In this document: positions 45,785-53,080 of the stretch, one piece after another
Numbering within the stretch: the stretch's first letter is position 1
Layout: each line of letters opens with the position of its first letter
Source of the DNA: Flavihumibacter fluvii
Lineage (GTDB): Bacteria > Bacteroidota > Bacteroidia > Chitinophagales > Chitinophagaceae
DNA: 64,000 nucleotides
Direction: 5' to 3'
NCBI RefSeq assembly: GCF_018595675.2
Contig: NZ_CP092333.1
Location: forward strand, 4,240,001-4,304,000
The notes under the pieces: model-generated
Seen by the model: the letters and a program-made list of their open reading frames with translations, nothing else
Told to the model about the DNA's origin: nothing
Databases searched by the model: none
Position numbers and translations under genes: made by a program

Positions 45785-46531
45785 TTAATACGTAGCCCTT
45801 CCACCCGACAGGTCAAATGTAAAACCAGTGGTGAAGCTATTGGCTGGTGAAACAATATAGAGTGCCAGGTTGGCGGCTTCTTCAAGTGTGCCACATCTTT
45901 TCATCGGGATCTTATCGGTCATATAGCTTACCTGTTTTTCGGGCATCATATCTACAAGGGGTGTACGGATCACAGCAGGTGCTAGTGCATTAACGGTTAT
46001 CCCGGTCTCTGCATATTCCTTGCCCTGCACTTTCGCCATGCAAATCATCGCTGCCTTCGACGTGGAATAGGCCAGCATCCCGGCATTGCCTTCTTTCCCG
46101 GCAATAGAGGCAAGGTGAAGCACCCTTCCATATTTGTTCTCTGCCATATGCGGCAATATAGCTTTGGAGGTATAGAAACTGGCCATGAAGTTTACATTGA
46201 ATACCTTTTGCAGGTTTGCTGTATCAACCAGGTGGCTTTGGATATTCGTTTCCCCCGTAATGCCTACACAATTCACCAGGATTTCAACCTTCCTGGCTTT
46301 TTGGATAATATCCTGGAATACTTCGTTGACAATTTTCTCGTCGGTAACATCAATACCAACAGGAACAGCCTTGCCTGGCTGGCCTGAATAATATTCCTGG
46401 AGTTTTTTTTCGTCCATGTCCAGGGCATATACCGTAACACCGCTGTCCAGTAGTTTGAAAGCTATTGCCTTACCAATGCCTGATGCTGCACCCGTTACGA
46501 TTGCTGTATGGTTGCCTAAATTATTTGCCAT
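45785..46531 (-). CDS. Short-chain dehydrogenase/reductase
   Basis: 248 residues, classical SDR. TGAASGIG cofactor loop; Asp at the end of strand 2 (YALDMDEKK) indicates NAD preference; NVG-type motif reads NCVGITG; catalytic Ser in HLASIAGKEG and Tyr-x-x-x-Lys in YSTSK; tail SFTTGFTFDLSGGRATY. The sequence style is like 2-keto-3-deoxy-L-fuconate dehydrogenase and other sugar-acid dehydrogenases. With the FAH gene downstream and the dehydratase upstream, oxidation of a 2-keto-3-deoxy acid at C4 is likely. Confidence 0.88.
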   Translation of the reverse strand: MANNLGNHTAIVTGAASGIGKAIAFKLLDSGVTVYALDMDEKKLQEYYSGQPGKAVPVGIDVTDEKIVNEVFQDIIQKARKVEILVNCVGITGETNIQSHLVDTANLQKVFNVNFMASFYTSKAILPHMAENKYGRVLHLASIAGKEGNAGMLAYSTSKAAMICMAKVQGKEYAETGITVNALAPAVIRTPLVDMMPEKQVSYMTDKIPMKRCGTLEEAANLALYIVSPANSFTTGFTFDLSGGRATY

Positions 46532-46566
46532 TATCCTGTTATTTCAGTTGTTGCCGGAAAAGATGG

Positions 46567-47490
46567 TTACTTCGAAAGGTCCTCTACCAGGGCCAGTACC
46601 CTTTCATTGAGTTCTGCAATATAACTGCGGGATGAATCATCGGGTACATACGCTGCTTTGCGGGCAATACTGTTCGAGAGGATGCCCCTTGCCGTTAGCA
46701 ATTCTTTTTCTGCATAGTGGAACAATTCCATGTTCTGCAGGGAGAAGAATATCTGGGGCATAATCCTTTCAAAACTGGTGAATGCTTTATCGTGTTGGCC
46801 TGATTTCCTTAGTTCAAAAACTTTTTGCAGGATATCTGCTACACCCAGTCCGGGCATTACACCGGCAATGCCCACCGGGATCAGTTCCAGCATATACAAT
46901 CCGCCCCATCCTTCAAAGAGGCCTACTTTCCCCTCTGTTACCCTGATGATCTCTTCGAATTTTGGTGCACAGAGCGGCTCTTCCAGTTTCAGGTATTTGA
47001 AATTGGGATGTTTGTCCATCAACTTTTTAATAAATGCTGGTGATATCGAAGCGCCACCCGGATTGAAGTCCTGGATCAGCACGGGTGTTTCAGGAACGGA
47101 AGCAAGGAATCCTGAAAGATATTCCATCAGCGAGTCTTCAGGCAGGCTGAAAATCCTTGGAACCGCGAGGGAGACAATATCCGCGCCATTTTTCACATTT
47201 TCCTGCGCCAGGCGGATGGCCGATCGCAATGAAGGGTGGTTGGACTGGGCAACGATCTTGATGCGTCCCTTGGCCTGGTCCACTGCAATTTTTACGACCT
47301 GTAATTTTTCGTCATCGGTCAGTTTATAGAACTCACTGGCATAAGCCGGAAGACAGGCAGCCTGGATTCCGCAGGAGCAGGCAAAATCTACCAGGTTTCT
47401 TAAGGCAGCTTCATCTATTTCTTCGTTTTCCTTAAAAGGAGTCGGGATGATTGGAATGACTCCCTGCAATAAATCGTCGCTTAATTTCAT
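46567..47490 (-). CDS. DapA/N-acetylneuraminate lyase family aldolase or dehydratase
   Basis: 307 residues with the family barrel: GVIPIIPTPFKENEEIDEAALRNLVDFAC at the start and the Schiff-base Lys in FKYLKLEEPLC. Two family positions are unusual: the GTTGE loop reads AYASE, and the catalytic Tyr segment (normally L-Y-N-x-P) reads LIQDFNPGG, so the Tyr is missing. That points to a 2-keto-3-deoxy acid aldolase or dehydratase of a separate subgroup rather than DapA itself. It offers a second route for the product of the operon's dehydratase. Confidence 0.82.
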   Translation of the reverse strand: MKLSDDLLQGVIPIIPTPFKENEEIDEAALRNLVDFACSCGIQAACLPAYASEFYKLTDDEKLQVVKIAVDQAKGRIKIVAQSNHPSLRSAIRLAQENVKNGADIVSLAVPRIFSLPEDSLMEYLSGFLASVPETPVLIQDFNPGGASISPAFIKKLMDKHPNFKYLKLEEPLCAPKFEEIIRVTEGKVGLFEGWGGLYMLELIPVGIAGVMPGLGVADILQKVFELRKSGQHDKAFTSFERIMPQIFFSLQNMELFHYAEKELLTARGILSNSIARKAAYVPDDSSRSYIAELNERVLALVEDLSK

Positions 47491-47500
47491 GGTTGGGTAT

Positions 47501-48421
47501 TTATTCTAAAGTCAAATTTTTGTTTTTACCATAACTTTCTACCAGGGTCAGTACCAGCATCGATACAAATACCAATGACCCGCCGATAATCGCTGATGTG
47601 CCCAGTTTTTCACCCAGCCAAAAAGCGGCGATGGGCACTCCGAAAAAGGCAATAAGGTAATTGGACAGTGCTACATCTGTGGCTTCCAGGTGTTTCAGGG
47701 CGATGAAAAAAAGTACCATCGACAGGAAATTGTGCAGTATGGTCAGGTTGGCCAGTCCAAGCCAGGTATCTTTTGTAAAGGAGCCGATGCGTGAAAATAT
47801 ATCCGCTTCATAATACAGCACAAAAGGCGAAAGCAGCATAACCATGAACAGGTAGGTATAGAAGACCATTTCCATACCACTGAACTGGTGGGCAATTTTT
47901 TTACAGCCCACATTGTAGTAAGCATTCCCGATGAGGGCCAGGAAAATGAGCAGGTTACCCATTGCATATTCAGAACCAAAATTCATTTGCTTGATATCAT
48001 TGGTGGAGCATAGGATTACCCCAATGAGTGCAATGGCAAAGCAGATCCACCGGATGCGGGTCATTTTTTCCTTCAGGATCAGGAAGGCCAGCAAGGCAGT
48101 GAGGACCGGTAATATCAATACCATGATTGCGGCATTACTGGCCAGTGAAAAGCGTGTACCAACGGTCATGAGTACCTGGGAAGGGAATGCTCCAAGTGCT
48201 GCCAGTGGCAAAAAGGCCATGATATCTCTAGGTTTTCTTTTGTTCTTCCTGTAATCTTTGGCTACGAAAGGCAACAACAGAATCAGGGAGAACAGCATTG
48301 GTCCCCAGACGGTAAAATATGGACCAACTTCATCCTGGATGAGCTTTATCCCGGTGAATTGCAGGGCCCACATCAGGTTGCAGCAAAACAAAAGGATCCA
48401 GGCACCTAATTTTTTATTCAT
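47501..48421 (-). CDS. EamA/DMT family transporter
   Basis: 306 residues, ten predicted helices in two EamA halves (first half from WILLFCCNLMWALQFTGIKLI; second half from EYAMGNLLIFLALIGNAYYNVGCKKIA). The phrase ILPVLTALLAFLILKEKM is typical. It lies in the middle of the operon with 2 and 10 base gaps to its neighbours, so it may move the substrate or a product across the inner membrane. Direction and substrate are unknown. Confidence 0.85.
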   Translation of the reverse strand: MNKKLGAWILLFCCNLMWALQFTGIKLIQDEVGPYFTVWGPMLFSLILLLPFVAKDYRKNKRKPRDIMAFLPLAALGAFPSQVLMTVGTRFSLASNAAIMVLILPVLTALLAFLILKEKMTRIRWICFAIALIGVILCSTNDIKQMNFGSEYAMGNLLIFLALIGNAYYNVGCKKIAHQFSGMEMVFYTYLFMVMLLSPFVLYYEADIFSRIGSFTKDTWLGLANLTILHNFLSMVLFFIALKHLEATDVALSNYLIAFFGVPIAAFWLGEKLGTSAIIGGSLVFVSMLVLTLVESYGKNKNLTLE

Positions 48422-48423
48422 TG

Positions 48424-49566
48424 TTATGCTTGTTCTGTTTTAATCATATTTCCTGTGGCGTAACGGCTCACCGCTTCCAGGTCAAGTTCCACACCCAGGC
48501 CTGGTCCCTGCGGAACAATTGCAGCGCCACCCTCAAACCGGATACCAGTAGTAATGAGGTCATCCACACGAACCAGTTCACCGAAAATATCTGAAGGGAT
48601 GGTGCAATTGATGCTGGCAGCAGCAATATGCAGGCCCATGGTTTCTGAAAGGCCAAGGTCCACTTCAGAACCGCGCCAGCAGGACTTGCCTTCCAGGTGT
48701 GCGATCTCGGCGAGTAGCAGGCTGTTATATGCCGAACCATTGAAATTGTAGCCATCTGCTGAATCTGCTTTTATGCAGGGAATTATATCCCTGATGTCCT
48801 GGGTATATGGCAGGGAGATATGGCGGAACAAGGGAATTTTCAGGGCTTTACGCAAGGCCACAAATCCTTCAACATCTTCATGTTTGATCGGGTCTTCAAG
48901 GCCAAACATGATTTCTTCATCAACACCTTCCATCAGTTGCATTGTGGTTGCCACATCATTCCAGCGTTGGTTGGGATCCAGGATAAGCTTTATTCCCGTA
49001 CCGCATTTCTTCCTGATGGCTTCCGTCCATAACCTCACCGGGTCTTCATCTGAACATTTGAACTTGAACATTTTATGTCCCTTTTGCATGGCCTCATACG
49101 CTTTCTGTGCCGCATCTTCAGGATTCCGCCTGCCTGTCCAGCCCATGCAATCGACCTTGTCACGATAGGCGCCACCCAGCAATTGATGGATAGGCACCTG
49201 TACTATTTTTCCCAGCAGGTCAAGGATGGCCGTTTCAAAGGATTCATAAATGCGCTGGTCTGTTACCGGTAGCCGGCGCCAGTTGAGTGCCAGTATATCT
49301 TTTCCGATCAACCCATCAATCGCTTCTTTTAATTTTTCGGGTGATGCCGACCGGTAAGTCTCACCAATTCCGGTAAGGCCATTTACCAAATTGACCTGGA
49401 GAATCCACTTTGGCTGTATGGCAAAATCAGTCCAGCTTTCCCCGGTCAGGAATTTTTTCGCAAAGGATGTATCCTTGTCCAGCACATCTGAAGAATTCAG
49501 GCTGCCCGGTTTAGCAGGAACAACCACCTCCGTTGCAACAATCGATTGAATACATGTTGGTTTCAT
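48424..49566 (-). CDS. Enolase superfamily dehydratase (mandelate racemase/muconate cycloisomerase group)
   Basis: 380 residues. The N-terminal capping domain is followed by the barrel with Lys168-x-Lys170 (MFKFK), first metal ligand Asp197 and Asn199 in LILDPNQRW, and second ligand Glu224 in LEDPI. The third ligand position, usually Glu or Asp, falls in LFRHISLPY and seems to lack the acid; the downstream CWRGSEVDLG may supply catalytic groups. Members dehydrate sugar acids to 2-keto-3-deoxy acids. Its start overlaps the stop of the upstream gene in ATGA. The particular sugar acid is unknown. Confidence 0.85.
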   Translation of the reverse strand: MKPTCIQSIVATEVVVPAKPGSLNSSDVLDKDTSFAKKFLTGESWTDFAIQPKWILQVNLVNGLTGIGETYRSASPEKLKEAIDGLIGKDILALNWRRLPVTDQRIYESFETAILDLLGKIVQVPIHQLLGGAYRDKVDCMGWTGRRNPEDAAQKAYEAMQKGHKMFKFKCSDEDPVRLWTEAIRKKCGTGIKLILDPNQRWNDVATTMQLMEGVDEEIMFGLEDPIKHEDVEGFVALRKALKIPLFRHISLPYTQDIRDIIPCIKADSADGYNFNGSAYNSLLLAEIAHLEGKSCWRGSEVDLGLSETMGLHIAAASINCTIPSDIFGELVRVDDLITTGIRFEGGAAIVPQGPGLGVELDLEAVSRYATGNMIKTEQA

Positions 49567-50531
49567 TTTTCACCAATATTTTGTGGGTACTTTTCTGCGA
49601 GTTTCCGGATCTCATAACTGAACTGTACAAATAATTCCTCCCATTTTTTTGCCGTTTCTTCGGTATAGGGATAAAATCCTTTTGCATTGCTCACACCTTT
49701 TGCACCAGCAGCCACAAGGTCTTCGATGGCAGCCGGGACTTCTGTCGCATTACTCAGCTCAGGAAAGAGGTCTTTCATGACCGCGCGATATGCCGGGATG
49801 CCGGTCAGGTCCATAAAACGGAAAGGTCCGGCAAATGTGATCCAGTAACCCAGGTCGTTGCGTAAGGACCTGTCCACGTCTTCCACGGTTGCGTAACCAT
49901 TCTCCACCAGGAAGAAGGATTCACGCAACATCGCATACATGATCCTGTTAGTAATGAATCCACGGATATCTTTTTTCAGCAGCGAGGGCTCTTTGCCCCA
50001 TGAAGCTGCAAGGGCGATTACTTTTCCTGCTAATTGCAGGTCAGATTGTTTCCCGCAGATCACTTCCATAAATCGGGTGATATGGGCGGGTTCCGCCCAG
50101 TGGATCCCAAAGAGTCGCTGCGGGTATTGCAGCCCATCCTGCAGGAATGAAACCGGGATTGCTGAAGTATTACTGCCGATGATGGCCGTGGGTTCCAAAA
50201 CAGTTTCTAGTTGGCGGTATAATTTTTTCTTTTCTTCAGGGCTTTCTATGATTGACTCGATCACGATGTCATGGCCCCGCAGCAATTCAATATTATCGGT
50301 AATCAGCAGGCGGTTGATGGTCTCTGCCGGATCTTCCTGTAAAAGGCCTTCTTCTTTTAATTCCTGCAGGTATCCCCGGATGCGCACACGGGCTTCACCA
50401 GCAGTTGCGACCTGGTTGGTCAATGCAGTCACAGGGTGGCCGGCCGCTAAAATGCAGGTTGCAATACTGCTGCCCATGAGACCGAGGCCTACTGTTCCAA
50501 TGCGCTGTTTTTGCTCCATGCGGGATATCAT
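49563..50531 (-). CDS. 3-hydroxyacyl-CoA dehydrogenase family oxidoreductase
   Basis: 322 residues. Rossmann start QRIGTVGLGLMGSSIATCILAAG, a catalytic His in FGIHWAEPAHITRFMEVI, and the second domain IRGFITNRIMYAMLRESFFLVENGYATVEDVDRSL are those of the HAD family, which also includes L-gulonate 3-dehydrogenase and carnitine dehydrogenase. The start ATGATATCC overlaps the RidA stop (ATGA), favouring the first ATG over the one at 50519. Here a 3-hydroxy acid or sugar acid is the likely substrate, not an acyl-CoA, given the neighbours. Confidence 0.85.
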   Translation of the reverse strand: MISRMEQKQRIGTVGLGLMGSSIATCILAAGHPVTALTNQVATAGEARVRIRGYLQELKEEGLLQEDPAETINRLLITDNIELLRGHDIVIESIIESPEEKKKLYRQLETVLEPTAIIGSNTSAIPVSFLQDGLQYPQRLFGIHWAEPAHITRFMEVICGKQSDLQLAGKVIALAASWGKEPSLLKKDIRGFITNRIMYAMLRESFFLVENGYATVEDVDRSLRNDLGYWITFAGPFRFMDLTGIPAYRAVMKDLFPELSNATEVPAAIEDLVAAGAKGVSNAKGFYPYTEETAKKWEELFVQFSYEIRKLAEKYPQNIGEK

Positions 50532-50905
50532 TTTAGATATACGATTGCATCAATCTCTACTTTAATACCATCCCATAAAACCGATTGAACGGTTGTCCGT
50601 GCCGGTAGTATGCCACTGAAAAAAGAGGCATAGGCTTTATCGTAACGGTCAAAATCATTGATGTCTTTCAGGTGCACGGTACATTTCACGATATTGTCTG
50701 TCGATGCACCTGCTGCCTCAATTATCTTTTTGATATGGGATAAAGTAAGCAGCGTTTCTTCTTCTATAGTACCACGCACCACCTGGCCGGAAGCCAGGTC
50801 GAGCGGCCCCTGGCCACTGATAAATAAAAAATCTCCGGCAATCACACCGGCTGAATAAGAGCCGGTATGGGATTGTTTATCGGGATGCCTGATTTCCTTT
50901 TTCAC
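50528..50905 (-). CDS. RidA family enamine/imine deaminase
   Basis: 125 residues. The YjgF/RidA pattern is clear: HTGSYSAGVIAGDFLFISGQGPLDLASG, then IKKIIEAAGASTDNIVKCTVHLKDINDFDRYDKAYASFF and ARTTVQSVLWDGIKVEIDAIVYL. The Arg that binds the carboxylate (LPARTTVQ) is present. RidA proteins hydrolyse reactive 2-aminoacrylate-type enamines, so an amino or imino intermediate may occur in this pathway. Gaps to the neighbours are 1 base upstream and a 4-base overlap downstream. Confidence 0.9.
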   Translation of the reverse strand: MKKEIRHPDKQSHTGSYSAGVIAGDFLFISGQGPLDLASGQVVRGTIEEETLLTLSHIKKIIEAAGASTDNIVKCTVHLKDINDFDRYDKAYASFFSGILPARTTVQSVLWDGIKVEIDAIVYLK

Positions 50906-50906
50906 G

Positions 50907-51698
50907 TTATTTATTTTTCAGGTTTTCTAATATGGGCCATGTGGCAAAGTCATCCAAAAAACTGAGGATGGCTGTTAGGGCTTTCTGGTATAAATGATCG
51001 CCTTTTTCTTTCGTTGCCAGCTGCGGTTCGCCACTGCATCCATTGTCAGATATAAAGGCAGTTTGTTTCACAATGGAAACACCTTTGTAAGGAATATCAT
51101 CTTCAAATGCGATATAACCATTTTGCGCTGGCCTTACCGCTCGCTTAACATTCCCCATCCGCACTTTTTCAGGGAACAGGTGCAGCATAAGGCTGGTCTC
51201 ATATTCGCAGGCATGGCTTAAAGCCGGACTCTCCATTGGCTTATCGCCACTGAAGGCTGATCCAGCCAGCTCCCAGTATGTAGCCAGTGCGATATAGCCC
51301 GGAACCTGGTTATCGAACTCCTTACTTAATAACGATAAGGCCTGTTTGACCGGGGTGATATTTCCGCCATGCCCATTCAGCAATACAATTCTCCTGAAGC
51401 CACATTGTAAAAGGGACCTTACGAGATCAATGATTACCTGCACATATAAGTCAGCAGATAAACTCATGGTGCCACCGAAGGGCAGGTGATGATGGCTCGA
51501 CCCGTATGGCAATGTAGGCGCCAGGACGACCTTGTCCATCCTTTGTAATTCAGCAGCAACGGCCAGGCTGCTGACAATATCGGTATCTGTACCAACACCC
51601 AGGTGTGGACCATGCTGTTCCGTAGCACCGAGTGGCAACAGCAGTATCCTGTTGCCGGCAGCGCCAAGGGTTGTATATGTTTCACTTGTAAATAGCAT
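50907..51698 (-). CDS. Creatininase family hydrolase
   Basis: 263 residues. Metal ligands are evident: LPLGATEQHGPHLGVGTDTDIV (Glu, His, Asp) and LLNGHGGNITPVKQAL, with the final Glu near SHACEYETSLML. Family members cleave cyclic amides or C-C/C-N bonds in amidohydrolase-like reactions; some act on cyclic ketones such as dehydro-inososes. In this operon it could open a lactam or ring ketone. Cytoplasmic. The 8-base gap to the upstream gene marks a single transcript. Confidence 0.88.
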   Translation of the reverse strand: MLFTSETYTTLGAAGNRILLLPLGATEQHGPHLGVGTDTDIVSSLAVAAELQRMDKVVLAPTLPYGSSHHHLPFGGTMSLSADLYVQVIIDLVRSLLQCGFRRIVLLNGHGGNITPVKQALSLLSKEFDNQVPGYIALATYWELAGSAFSGDKPMESPALSHACEYETSLMLHLFPEKVRMGNVKRAVRPAQNGYIAFEDDIPYKGVSIVKQTAFISDNGCSGEPQLATKEKGDHLYQKALTAILSFLDDFATWPILENLKNK

Positions 51699-51706
51699 AG
51701 CAATAA

Positions 51707-52792
51707 TTAATTAAAGATGCATTCATCAAGAAATGCAGGGGTATAACCTTGTTCGTTTGCCCAGCGGACCACGGTTTCGAGTTTCTCGAAATAATCGGGT
51801 TGGTAGGCGATATAATCAGGATAGTAATATTGTTCATGTACCAGGAAGTCGACATATGGCGGAAGCCCACCCTGTTCACGATAGGCATTCAGGAAAGGAA
51901 CCAGCTCGTCTTTTGCTTTCCGGTCTACCACCACGCTGCTCCTGATGAAAATGATATCTTCCTGTTCATCTTTCCAGATAAACCTTTTCTTCATGTTCCT
52001 TCTTTGCTCAACCGTGAGGTAGTAGGAAACCGCTGGCAGGTCATCATCCACATTGAAATAGCCCAGTTGGCCTTTATAGCCTGCTGCGCGTAAAGCGCGT
52101 GAACCTTCCACATTCACTTCACCCCAATGTATTGTAGTAACAGGGCCGGTTAAATGATCACCCGCGATACGTTTGATCTCTTTCATCACCAGGTCACAAT
52201 CTTTCTTTACTGTTTCGAAAGAAGCGTTTTTGTAAGGCGCATCCGGGAATTCCTGGTAGGCATGAAAACTCAGCCTGATCCAGTCAGCCTGCTCCGCCCA
52301 TTCGGCCCTGAATTTTTCAGGAAAGGAAGAAAGTGAAAAATCACCTTCCACTGACATATAGAATAAATTCAGGTGAACCTTCGTGCCGTACTGCTGGTGC
52401 AATTTGCGCAGGCCATTAAGGTAAGCGTTGTCAAATATGGAGCTATAGGAATTTGCATGCTTAGCAATATCCTGCATAAAGCGGATATTGTCATCGATTG
52501 ATAACCTGTATTTTCCCGCAAACTGGCTGGCCCAATACACCGGGAATGAAAGTTGTTCACCAGTTCCCCGGTCTTCAATTTGCAGTGTATTCCTATAATT
52601 CCGGAAGGTCAGTTCTGCTGAAAAAATTCCATCTTCTTCAATAGCCCTGGTTCCATTTATGGTGATTCCGGAGCCGGCAGGCGCACTGATTTTCGCCGTG
52701 AAACTCAGTCCCTCAGCTGTTTGTATGCCATCGCGGGCATGCAGTACATCACCTTCAATCGGAAATATTGGTTTGATGCCGGAAGTAGTCAT
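51707..52792 (-). CDS. NodB-like (polysaccharide deacetylase-type) protein, first gene of the operon
   Basis: 361 residues, no signal peptide, so cytoplasmic. The first 100 residues are beta-rich (AEGLSFTAKISAPAGSGITINGT). A barrel then begins GKYRLSIDDNIRFMQDIA, with WIRLSFHAYQEFPD and TTIHWGEVNVEGSRAL, matching the metal Asp and His positions of NodB-like deacetylases; the ending RWANEQGYTPAFLDE also fits. The relationship is distant, and the substrate is unknown. It leads the nine-gene minus-strand operon, behind boxes B and C. Confidence 0.55.
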   Translation of the reverse strand: MTTSGIKPIFPIEGDVLHARDGIQTAEGLSFTAKISAPAGSGITINGTRAIEEDGIFSAELTFRNYRNTLQIEDRGTGEQLSFPVYWASQFAGKYRLSIDDNIRFMQDIAKHANSYSSIFDNAYLNGLRKLHQQYGTKVHLNLFYMSVEGDFSLSSFPEKFRAEWAEQADWIRLSFHAYQEFPDAPYKNASFETVKKDCDLVMKEIKRIAGDHLTGPVTTIHWGEVNVEGSRALRAAGYKGQLGYFNVDDDLPAVSYYLTVEQRRNMKKRFIWKDEQEDIIFIRSSVVVDRKAKDELVPFLNAYREQGGLPPYVDFLVHEQYYYPDYIAYQPDYFEKLETVVRWANEQGYTPAFLDECIFN

Positions 52793-52892
52793 AGTATGCC
52801 TTTAATGGTTCTCCTGAATATAGTGCAAGACATTCACCGGATAAAAATATTGAATGAATAAAATGGAACTATATAGAAATCGCCTGAATGTA

Positions 52893-52908
52893 TATACTTT
52901 TTTAACAT
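52893..52908 (-). promoter_or_regulatory. Shared box B in the divergent control region
   Basis: On the minus strand ATGTTAAAAAAGTATA, identical over 16 bases to box D (55913-55928). It lies about 100 bases before the start of the nine-gene operon, on that operon's strand. Confidence 0.55.
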
Positions 52909-53011
52909 CGCTAAAACAGGCCATGCCCGGCCTTGAAGCACACGCCCTGGGATGGTCTGACCAGGCTAAGCGTCTTCAAAAACCGATGCGTATAAAAAAA
53001 CACAGATTTTA

Positions 53012-53027
53012 TATATTTTTTTAACAG
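53012..53027 (-). promoter_or_regulatory. Shared box C in the divergent control region
   Basis: On the minus strand CTGTTAAAAAAATATA, 14 of 16 bases as in box B and in the same orientation, 119 bases away. It is about 55 bases before the FAD/Fe-S gene. The whole 288-base gap carries no gene; 8-base inverted repeats CGCCTGAA (52881-52888) and TTCAGGCG (53039-53046) flank the two boxes. Confidence 0.45.
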
Positions 53028-53080
53028 AAGCAGAAGCCTTCAGGCGAATCAGTTATTTTTATTCGACTCACCCCGAAAAC

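Noticed and set aside
49563-50531. Carnitine dehydrogenase assignment for the 3-hydroxyacid dehydrogenase
   Set aside because: The family includes it, but no betaine or carnitine genes are nearby; the sugar-acid context favours another substrate.
44898-52792. Direct assignment of the nine-gene operon to L-fucose degradation
   Set aside because: The dehydratase, SDR and FAH trio fits, but no fucose dehydrogenase or lactonase is present, and the RidA, creatininase and NodB-like genes do not belong to that pathway.
53012-53046. A large symmetric operator made of the flanking CGCCTGAA/TTCAGGCG repeats and the two boxes
   Set aside because: The boxes themselves are in direct, not inverted, orientation, and the flanking 8-mers are 150 bases apart, so a single symmetric site is not supported.
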